NCBI GenBank assembly: GCA_905221605.1
Contig: CAJNDS010002744.1
Coordinates: 79,501-143,500 of the forward strand
Reading direction: 5' to 3'
Origin: Symbiodinium natans
Taxonomy: Eukaryota; Sar; Dinophyceae; Suessiales; Symbiodiniaceae
Length of the DNA stretch: 64,000 nucleotides
The notes under the pieces were generated by a model that was not told where the DNA came from, did not search any database, and saw nothing but the letters and a program-made list of their open reading frames with translations. Made by a program: the position numbers and the translations under genes. Below are positions 55,601 to 64,000 of this stretch, piece after piece. The stretch's first letter is position 1. Every line of letters starts with the position of its first letter.

Positions 55601-58600
55601 CGGAGTCCTCACGCACATCTGGCTTTGCACGCACATGCTTATCTGCTTTAGCTCTGAACCTCACGCAACGCGGGCACCAGTCAGCATAAGGCATGTGGCT
55701 TAACTCGTGGCGCCTCTGCTCCTCAGCCCGTCTGTCTGAAACTCGTGCTGCTGCAGCAGCTCCTGTGTCTTCAGGTGCTGCTCTATCCGCTGGAGGACTG
55801 TCTTCTTGCCCCCTGACTTACCTATCCCAAGGACTTGGCATGCCGTTCTGAGGGCGCTGAGGGTACAACCCAGGTGAAGCTCTATGCCATTCACGATTAC
55901 ATGCCCTTGTGCTGGCACATCCTCGGCTTGAACAAGTGGTCCAACGCCTCCCCCGTCATCACCAGCAGCAACATTTTCATCGTGCTCATCATGCTCTTCA
56001 AAATTCATCGCATCATCTGGCACATCGGGAAAGTCGTCATCGTGCATTGCTGCTGAAGGCATGGCATTGGGCACACGAGAGAACAAGCTGTCGATGTTCA
56101 CGGGATGCACCGAGCCGATGGTGATGGTTTGACGGTTCACCGGAGGGGCAATTTCGCAATCTGCTTGATCAAGATTTTCCACAAGGCTGTTGACCTCGAT
56201 CACTTGCCAGCCTGTGGGTCTCTGCTGCAGTGTCGTCCTGTATGCCACCCCTTTGTGCCCAAGTGGGACTGTTACATCAAGGAAGGTCGTGGTGTAGTCT
56301 CTACGGGCAAAGATGCCGGGTTGGACCTCGACAAAATTATCCGGCAGGCTTAACCAAACATCCCCGACCGTCAGTGCCATTACAGCTCTGTCGCCCTCTC
56401 GATCAGAACACGCTGATACATTCATGATTGTTCCCGTGGCGTGCAAAGAATTGTGGCGATAGTGTAACGGTACACGGATTGCATTGTCCGGGCTTGCCAA
56501 GAAAGGGGTATTGTCGGTATGTATCAGATTCCAACCCCGTTTGAGGAGTTTCCCCACACTAAACAACGGTTGCGTCACACTCCCTAACAACCACCTTTCC
56601 TTGAACTGAACCCCATCTATGTCAAGCACTGCCGTCCTCATCTGCGATCCGGAAATCACACTTCCCTGAGCATCACGATAGCTGTTGTTCGTGGTGCCCC
56701 CAGCAACCCCAACATGGCGCCAGGATTCAGGCAGGCACGACTTGTGTGAGCCTGAGTCTATCACTAGCTCGATAGTGGTTCCTGGCAGCCCGGTGGTCAC
56801 TGCCCGCACATGCAGTTCATCGCGCGCATCAGCACTCTTCTGAGTCATCAATGCGTGCCTTATCCTCGCCGGGACATGTTTGCTGACTTCACACTTGCGC
56901 ACGGCGTTGCATTCGGCGGCAAAGTTGCTCGCATGGGTGCTCAAACACGCAGCTGCACAGGCAGGCCTGTCACCAGGCATCAAGTTGATACCACGCAGTT
57001 CGCCCTCAGGCACGGTCCAGGCACCATCTTCATCTGCATATGACATGTCAAACATCTCAACGCTGGTGCTCTGAACAACAGGCTGCAACTCGGCTGGCTT
57101 AGGTGAAGTCACCGCTGCATTGGCAACCGATTGGCACAAACTCACAAAGCTCAACCAACTTGGGTCAGGGTCGCCCTGGTGGGATTGCCCATCACACATG
57201 AGCACTGCATTGATGCGACCCTCTTGGCAAATGGTGAACTCCGGGCCTGTCATGTCAATCGCAACACGAGCAACGCGATGCTGGGTGGTTGCAGTGCTTG
57301 GCGCAACTTGAGAAACTGAAGGTCCGAGCGTGCTCACAGTCGTTGCGGTGTCGGAAGGGTGCCCAGATGGTGCATTCTGGACTGCTTGGACACGCGGTGC
57401 ACTCCAACATTCACTGGCATAATGACCCTTCTTACCGCAATTATGACATGTTCCCTTTGCACGCTGGCCTTTACCTGTGCCTGGGCTTTCTTGGCGGGAA
57501 CCTTTGCCTTTGGGCTGCCTCTCCTTGCCTTTGCCTTTGGGATGCCTCTCCTTGCCTTTGCCTTTGGGCTGCCTCTCCTTGCCTTTGCCTTTGGGATGTC
57601 TCTCCTTCCCTTTGCCTTTGGGATGCTTCTCCTTGTCCTTGCGAATTAACGCATCCACTTCCATGGGCACTGGCGATTGCTCTTGCCCAGCACTTGGCGC
57701 CATGGGCACCACACCCAAAGCCTGGTGCATCTTCGCTGAGGTCCAGGAGGTGGTTGTCACCTCATAGCCCAGGACGTAATCCCTGATGCTTTGGTATGTG
57801 CTAGCTTCAGACATTTGCAGCTGCACATGTTGCCTCAGCGCATGAGGCAGGCAACGGACCAGTGTCCCTAGCATCACGTGCTCACCTGGCGAGTTGTTGG
57901 TGACCTTGCGATATTCTTCAGCTACCCTTTCTAACCCCTGAATCTGTTCACGAAGGCTCCGGTCTTTCGTGAAGGTTGGCAGGCTCATCAAGGCGTTCAG
58001 AAGGGCTAAACCTCGGAACTTGGTTCGTGGTGCAAACGTGTTTGTCAGGACTCTCCAAACCTCCAGGCCACTCTTGTCAGGCACTTGGCGAAGGATTGCT
58101 TTAGGCTTTGCACGCAGAACACTGGCAAGGATTGCAAACAACCGCTGGGATCTCGCGACGCGGGCTGCGTCGGCTGTGCTCAGATCCACCGGCGTGTTGA
58201 GGTTTTCCTCCACGATCTTGAGGTCCGTTTCGTACTCATGATCCGCGAAGACTAGCCAAGTCCGAAAGCTATGACTCCATTCAGCCCATTGAGCAACATT
58301 GTTGTCATGCACAGCACTACCAAACTCCGTAGGACGATTCAGGATCTTATTTGCATCGGCAAACCCTGCTGTACCGCTCGAACTTGAGGGCCTGGCAACG
58401 GCTGCTTGAGCAGCCTGTGCTGCAGCTTGGGCCGTCTCGACCATCTGTGCCATCAGCATCTGCATCTGGGCCATGTCAAGCTGTCCTGCTGCAGGGCTGC
58501 CTGGGAGGAACGGGTTTCCAGTGCCACTGGCTGTGGCTTCCTGAGGCAACACGGGCAACTGCTGGCCTTGCGAGGACTCCATCGGGACTGTGTTTAAGCA

Positions 58601-59287
58601 GAAAATGCTCACTCCAAATCAATCACAGAATCGGACTGCTTCAATGCACGGTTGAAGGTTTGGCTCGCACGAGGAGACTTATGGCGACGCTTCAGGCCTT
58701 GACGGCTTGCTGGAGACGCGGGACGCACTGAAGAGCTGGCAGGCTCACAATCAGTGCCACGCAACAACAAGTGAAGCTCTGCGTCGGCTGCTTCAAGATC
58801 TCTCTCAAACGACGAGCTCTCTTCTTGAGGGTGCAGATGTGCAAGCTGTGTGCTCTCAGGTACACAGCTGTCAGCAACCTCCTCAGCCCCGTACACAATG
58901 AAAGCCTCTCTGAGATCTCCCTGGCTAAGGCACTTAAGTCCAAACTGCCACACCTCAGGCACGGAGTGCAGTTGCTCAAGACGCTGCTCAAATGCTTCCT
59001 GATACCTGTAAAGGATCTTACCCCAAGAGACTTGCGACCTATTCTCAGGTTTGGGCCTGCGAACCAACTGCTCAACGTAGAAGCTATGCAACCTTTCCTT
59101 GAGAAGCTCAGTCGACTCCTGGGTCGCCGTCTTGCTCAGGCACGCAATGGCTCGTCCGGTCGGCCCCGGGAACTGCAAGCTACGGGTCCCTGAATCCTAA
59201 ACCAACAGGACAACGTCAAGAGGCTCCACACGAACTTCGCCTTGCAAAGAACGAGAACCCCGTGTCTCGAAGCTTGGGTCAGCCCAA

Positions 59288-59299
59288 GCTCCGCTACCA
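59288..59299 (-). other. primer-binding site of the copia element
   Basis: Directly inside the 5' LTR the minus strand reads TGGTAGCGGAGC. It is close to the complement of the 3' end of initiator tRNA-Met (TGGTAGCAGAG in animals, TGGTATCAGAG in plants), the usual copia primer. One or two bases differ, which may reflect the dinoflagellate tRNA. Confidence 0.75.
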
Positions 59300-59433
59300 T
59301 GAAAATGTTTTGAACTCTCAAAGACGCCTTCAGATGCAACTCGATCTCAAAGTGAAACAACTGAGTGCATGAAATACTGCAAAGCAAATCACATGATAAA
59401 ATGGGGACTTTCGATACGGCAAAATGTTCAACA
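59300..59433 (-). repeat. 5' LTR of the copia element
   Basis: This 134-bp copy matches 51136-51269 base for base by eye. It lies upstream of gag in the element's sense. Confidence 0.95.
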
Positions 59434-59438
59434 GTAAG
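59434..59438. repeat. target-site duplication, right copy (GTAAG)
   Basis: GTAAG directly follows the right LTR and matches 51131-51135, defining both ends of the insertion exactly. Confidence 0.9.
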
Positions 59439-59848
59439 AAAGATACTTGCGTTACGCAACAATTTTTCTCCTAGAATTCGAAGAATATGTTTTTGATGTA
59501 ATTCGAGCTTTCAATTATGGAGAAGGAACAAACTAAGTATTGATTTTTTCGAAACACAATTAATTTAAAACAATCCAAATAGCGTGGGAAGTCGCGCTTC
59601 GGCCAAGTGAACTTGCCAGGACTGAAATGAAACTGAGAATACCGATGGAAGCGAAAAATTGCCCTACAACCACGCAGGGGGCTTGGCGGCACGAACACGT
59701 CTTGCCACGAAAATGTTGGATCTGAAACCCTGCATGGCCTGAAATCGTTTATTACGCTGACGACCTGCACCTGAGACGGGCAGCCATATGCGTGGAACGC
59801 ACAACATCCCAGCTTGTGGATCTAGACTTTACGATAAGTAAACTTCAG

Positions 59849-60258
59849 GCGAAGATGATTCAAGCGAAGATAGCAGCCGCGAGAAGCAAGGCGAGCCCAA
59901 AGAACGGAGAGAGATCAACAGCGAAAAGCAAGTCAAGCCCGAAGAAGAGGAGCATTTGGTCAAGGGGTCTAGGAAGTGCGCAGCCGAGATCATGAAGGCG
60001 TTTGAAGGCTCTGCCTTGTCTAGTCCAAAACCAACCCACCCGATGGAAAGGAGCAAAGCGAAATGCGTGAAACGCGAGCCGATTTGGAAGGCAAAGTTGA
60101 AGCTGGAGCAAGTCAGCTCCAATACAGCCAACGACCCGAACTTTCAGACCAATCCGGCAAAGCTGGGAAAAGCCCGAGCCAATCCTGCTGCCTGGCCTCC
60201 GCCCAGGCCTCGGCCCAAGCCCGATCCGCGAAAAACTTGCCCAACGAACATAGAGTGA
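59849..60258 (+). CDS. highly charged exon on the plus strand, unidentified
   Basis: After an ACTTCAG acceptor at 59848 the plus strand stays open with EDDSSEDSSREKQGEPK, ERREINSEKQVKPEEEE, GSRKCAAEIMKAFEG and KAKCVKREPIWKAKLKLEQ, ending at a stop at 60258. The last 45 codons (PPPRPRPKPDPRK) may be read-through past a GT donor after LEQ (about 60112). The acid/base-rich composition suggests a disordered nuclear protein, but no family is recognised. It is the only good plus-strand exon in the window, so it may mark the start of an oppositely directed gene cluster. Confidence 0.45.
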
Positions 60259-60887
60259 CCTTGCAGACCTTGGCCGCCTTCAGAACTTAGATGCGTCTTG
60301 CAAACATTGCAGAAGCTTTATGCGCCTGTGTGTGGTGCAACTCTGCGCTCTTGCGCTGTGGGTTTAGGATCGCATAGTTTATGGTTGCGGGGCTGCTTCT
60401 TCCCTGAACAAAAATTGCTCTTACAACCCTGTGCGACTTTCACGAATTGCATTTGCTGGCGCTTGTTAGGCCCCTTGGCTAGTAACGTCAAGCATGTCGG
60501 ATGATTATGGAAGAAGTCCACTTATTCGCAACTTGCAACCATCACATCCCATCCGAGCACAATGCTTTTTACAAGCCTCTCGCACAACCCAATGCCTCGC
60601 CAGTCCTCTTGAACCCCCTTTGGCTTACGCTGCCACCCTGGTCAAGACAGCTAAACTGCCTGCAGAGGGGTAACTAGAGGTGTGAAAACCCTACTCGTAG
60701 GTAGGTGGCCCCCATTGTTAGTGTTTGAGGCCTGGGAAAGTGGGTGTGTTAGCTGCGCAGTTCCTTGCGCTGCTTTTCAAGCACGTAAGGAGAGCCTTGC
60801 TGGTTGTCGTTGATTTCCCGGCTGTTTAAAGGTGGTTATTAGCCGTTGGGGCCTGTGGTAGGTTGTCTGTGGCAATGGATTTGCCTT

Positions 60888-61236
60888 CTGTTGACACCTG
60901 TCAACGGTCGGCATTGCAACACCCTTTGCAGCACATACACATCCCACTTGACACATTGGTGTCGGGTTTCTTGCGGCAGGCTACCGTTGACACCCGTCAC
61001 GGTGGTCCTGCGGCTGGACATCTGAGGTCAATTACCGTGGCCTTAACATTGCATTTTTCACAACAACTTTCCTTAGGAATTGCACAACTGTCTCTTGCAT
61101 AGAGTATGTTTGCAATCGTGTGGTCACCCTTCGACGATCGGCGCCCCTTTGTGCGCAGTGGGGAGAACTAATTTTGTCTGGCTGGTTTCTGGTTAAGGTT
61201 GTAGTTTCCTGTTGACACCCTTCAACGGCGGTTCTG
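60888..61236. repeat. three GTTGACACC..TCAACGG imperfect palindromes
   Basis: TGTTGACACCTGTCAACGG (about 60888), CGTTGACACCCGTCACGG (about 60983) and TGTTGACACCCTTCAACGG (about 61211) each contain inverted GTTGA/TCAAC-like arms around ACACC and are followed by GC-rich sequence. The spacing is irregular (95 and 228 bp). Confidence 0.6.
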
Positions 61237-61479
61237 CTGCCTTTTTGCCATCAGGACCAACCACTCACAGCGCATGCCATCGGCTCTGCTTGTTTTTCCA
61301 CGTGTCTTGCAGATGCCACGAAGGAATTCAGAAAGTACCTGCGGTAGCCTTTTCGTTGGGAGAAAGGTAAGTTTTTTTGTGCCTCCTGGACTTCACGTCT
61401 GGGTACCCAGCAACGTTGAGTCCTTCCGATCCTTTGTTGGATAGCTCCGGCGTAAGAGCTATGCTTCTTTAATTGGGTG

Positions 61480-62110
61480 GAGTTTGTTTTTGGGTCTTTT
61501 TTTGGGGGGGGGTCTTTTTTTTGTTTTGGTCGATTTTCTTGGTTTTGTCTAGGAAAAAAAACCTACTTTCCTTACATTTTGGACGGATTTTCTGTCATTT
61601 TGCGTTGGTTTTCATAGGGAAAACCCTATTTTCTTTACATTTTGGACGGATTTCCGGTCATTTCCCTTAGGTTTTCCTTGGTTTTTCCTAAGGAAAACCC
61701 TATTTTCCTCCTTAGTTTTTCCTAGGGAAACCCTATTTGGTTCGTTTTCTTGGTTTCTATTGTTCCCTCGACATTTTCAGCGGATTCATACTACTTTTCG
61801 CAAGATTCCTTATTCATGCTTTCTTTTGTGATTCGCTTTCTTGGCTTTTCGTAGGAAAAAGCGACAGTCCGTCCATATTTTCATAGGATTCATACTACTT
61901 GTCGTAATAGTCACAATTTTTATGGCTTGTTTTCTTGTTTTTTCCTTGTAAAAAGCTGCATTCCCTATATTTTCATATTGTTCATACTACTTCTCGTGGG
62001 ATATCTTATTAAGTGTGCGTTTTTGGTTTGTTTTCTTGATTTGCCCAGGAAAACAAAACATTTTTTCCATATTTCATAGGATTCATACTACTTTTCGTAG
62101 GATTTCTTAC
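61480..62110. repeat. T-rich diverged tandem repeat
   Basis: Two interleaved motifs recur: TTTTCCTAGGGAAAACCCTA with TACATTTTGGACGGATTT (61550-61740), and GGATTCATACTACTTTTCGT (about 61790, 61875, 61985, 62080). Copies are diverged and the period is about 85-110 bp. TTTTCCTAGGGAAAA is itself a palindrome. Confidence 0.65.
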
Positions 62111-62277
62111 TTCCTAAGAGATTTCAGCACCCTAGTTTCAACAAGATTCGTGGGCTTTGAAGCACGCTTTGCACGGACACAATGCTCACATGACGGGCTT
62201 CAACAAGATTCATAGGCTTTGAAGCACGTTTTCCTCTTGGGTTTTGAAGCACGCTTGGTACGGCTTAAAAGAAGCGG

Positions 62278-62306
62278 GGGGTTGGGGGGGCGCAGCCCCC
62301 CCACCC
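62278..62306. repeat. GGGGGGGC-GCA-GCCCCCCC hairpin
   Basis: Seven G and a C, a three-base loop and the complement form a strong hairpin, preceded by GGTT. It resembles a terminator stem but lacks a T run, and the setting is eukaryotic, so no such function is claimed. Confidence 0.7.
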
Positions 62307-62762
62307 ATTTGCAAACACAATGCCGATGTTTTTTCAACAAGTTTCTTGGGCTTTGAACTTGCAAACACCCTGCTCACATGATGGGTGTCACTCGAACTCG
62401 ATTCCGCAGCGGTCTGGTCTGACCTACTAGCTAGCTGTAGCTCATGACATATGTCACGGCCGCTCTGTGGCGGCGATTAACAGCTTCGGGTATGGACATG
62501 CAAGGCAACTGCACAGGAACCGAAGTTCAACAAACTGTGCAGTACAGGGTCTCCAGCGCTCACAGTCGCTCAACCTAGCGTTCTCGCGCTTACTAACTAG
62601 GGAGTAGACTGTGACAGCTCAGCTGAACAGTGAATGAATTGTCAAAACGAAGAAAGCAAAAACACATCACGCCACTCTGCCTTGGGCAGGGGGCCGGAAA
62701 CGGCAACCCCGAGACAAGTGCTGCGCAAGCCCTGTACACTGTACAACTTCAGCACTGAGCTA

Positions 62763-63640
62763 CAAAATGGTCAGCTCAATGATGGATCTCACTCATGGAA
62801 AGCAGTCAGTTGAGGACCTCCATGGAGGGACGGACTCAGAGTCCACTAGAGCATCGAAATGCACTCCACAGGCCAATTTCAAGTGAAACGGAGTCCACAA
62901 CAAGCCCACAAAAAGAGAACCATCAGAGCAATCCCAAAAACACCTCAGCGGCAGGTACACAGCGTAGGGGACCATCACGTTGAGGAAGCCCAATGCACCC
63001 ACCAGATAAGAAATTAAAACAAATAGCAGCAGCATATTGAATAGAAGGGCCGATAATACGGCGCCACCGCCCACAGGCCAGGTTGCCGTGAAGCCTGGCA
63101 ATCGCAAGTGGCCAAGAAAAACCAAGCAAGTATGGGGTGAGTGTGTGGTACTGCTCCAGCACATGCATTGTACAAGCAAAGAACTGAGTCAAATATGGTC
63201 AGCTCAACGATGATCCAAACTCATAGGGCAGACAGTTGAGGACCTCCATGGAGAGTCTGGTACTACAGTGACTCGTCGCATCGCGCAAGTTGCCTCATTG
63301 CCCGAAAACTCGCCATGGGCCGACCCACGAAATCCCAGAAGGGCTAGGTGGGAAACAGGAACGAACTGTCCACAACGAATGTCGTCACATATCCTTCCAG
63401 CTGTTGCAACCGAAAGTGAAAGCACCATGAGGTGGGCCATCAGAGCAGTCCCAGACGTCGCCTCAGCAAAAACGAATTCATCTGCATAGAGACAAACTGT
63501 AGCAGCACAATGTAGGGGCCGAAGACGGCGCCCTGCCCATAGGCCTGGTTGCCGTAAAGCCTGACAACCGCAAGTGGCCATACATTCATCCCAAAATGCC
63601 TGATTGCCGCAAAGCCTGGCAACCGTAAGTGGCAATGAAT
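62763..63640. repeat. diverged tandem duplication, period about 420-430 bp
   Basis: Two copies begin at about 62763 and 63186 (shared phrases TGGTCAGCTCAA and CAGTTGAGGACCTCCATGGAG). They share CCATCAGAGCA(A/G)TCCCA and end with a GGTTGCCGTAAAGCCTGACAACCGCAAGTGG-like segment at about 63070 and 63550. That end segment occurs a third time at about 63600. A 262-codon minus-strand frame crosses the second copy but shows no family. Confidence 0.75.
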
Positions 63641-64000
63641 AGTCATACAACATGAATAACAAAAGCAAATACGAAATAAATAAACCAAGCACTGAGCATA
63701 GGCGCGAGCTCGCTGGCAGTGAAAACACTGTACCTTGCAGTCCGCCCCGAAGCGTTGGTGCGTACATAATGCCTGGCCAGTATCTTCGCCCACACATGAA
63801 GCCCAGGTGATCACGAACCTGATTGGCTCCCGCTGCAGCACTGGAATCTGCAGCAACCCTCACTTCTACCAGCAATACTTTTGGCCTGTCTTCAGTGGCC
63901 CATCCAGGAATGCTGGTTGCCGGACTTGGGACCGGCACGGCTCGTAAAATAAAGAAGAGCGGACCTGCAGTGAGGATGCTTGAAGGTGTCACTCGTGTAT

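Larger units (their letters stand above)
51136..59433 (-). mobile_element. Ty1/copia LTR retrotransposon, 8.3 kb, young, slightly broken
   Basis: Whole from LTR to LTR. The parts in order from the right end are: 5' LTR; primer-binding site; a leader coding stretch (about 59.2-58.6 kb); gag (about 58.6-57.4 kb) with the zinc knuckle CHNCGKKGHYASEC near 57440 and a Lys/Gly-rich internal repeat (57500-57640); protease with VIDSGSH near 56760; integrase (55.7-54.9 kb) with the SDSEP and NEAEQS motifs; reverse transcriptase (54.2-53.5 kb) with LDVSDAFL and VHVDDML; RNase H (53.2-52.7 kb) with SLSSCEAEYNSL; a C-terminal extension; and the 3' LTR. The protease, integrase, RT, RNase H order marks it as copia, not gypsy. 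Identical LTRs and an intact target duplication point to recent insertion. The coding part has about three breaks, so it is best seen as a young fossil. Confidence 0.95.
60262..62760. other. no gene; repeats and AT-rich DNA
   Basis: Three copies of a GTTGACACC(C/T)nTCAACGG-type imperfect palindrome lie at about 60888, 60983 and 61211. A T-rich diverged tandem repeat fills 61480-62110, and a G7/C7 hairpin lies at 62278-62306. No coding signal is convincing. Confidence 0.5.

Noticed and set aside
62278-62306. Rho-independent terminator
   Set aside because: The stem is strong but there is no T run and the genome is eukaryotic.
63204-63992. A 262-codon minus-strand gene at the right edge
   Set aside because: It spans tandem-duplicated repeat DNA, shows no family motif and is cut by the window end, so it is recorded only as part of the repeat.

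Overview
The window looks like nuclear DNA of a dinoflagellate, most like a Symbiodiniaceae-type genome. Four things support this. Host genes are cut into exons of about 40-110 nt. Many introns begin with GC or GA instead of GT, and nearly every acceptor reads AG|G. Almost every recognisable gene lies on the minus strand. Intergenic and intronic DNA is littered with degenerate TTTAGGG-like (plant/dinoflagellate telomere-type) motifs and simple repeats. The sequence holds one 100-N assembly gap (3027-3126). Exons were found by eye from conserved protein motifs joined in phase, so long open frames are a poor guide here.

Layout, left to right. 0-8 kb: minus-strand exons of an Ala/Pro/Lys-rich protein, interrupted by a 2-kb TG-rich satellite with the gap, then an interstitial telomere-like block. 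8-14 kb: scattered exon-like pieces and a fold-back repeat. 16.7-18.2 kb: a triose-phosphate/sugar-phosphate-translocator-like membrane protein. 18.5-28.0 kb: a nearly complete SLU7 pre-mRNA splicing factor gene with at least 23 small exons, the best supported host gene here. Several of its introns hold long microsatellites or minisatellites. 28.6 kb: one orphan exon. 29.7-35 kb: a decayed non-LTR retrotransposon (LINE) whose RNase H sits between the endonuclease and the reverse transcriptase. 35.4-36.1 kb: exons of an unidentified gene. 37.7-39.2 kb: a PDZ-like gene. 39.4-42.5 kb: a pentatricopeptide-repeat (PPR) gene. 44-51 kb: unidentified exon-like stretches and low-complexity DNA. 51.1-59.4 kb: a Ty1/copia LTR retrotransposon with identical 134-bp LTRs and a 5-bp target duplication, so apparently young though its coding region has a few breaks. 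59.8-60.3 kb: a charged, plus-strand exon. 60.6-64 kb: repeats.

The genes show no shared pathway. What unites them is architecture: one transcriptional direction, tiny exons, and introns whose two borders repeat the same 3-10 bases. SLU7 itself acts in 3' splice-site choice, so it is notable that its own gene uses mostly non-GT donors. No rRNA, tRNA, CRISPR array or prokaryotic operon was seen.
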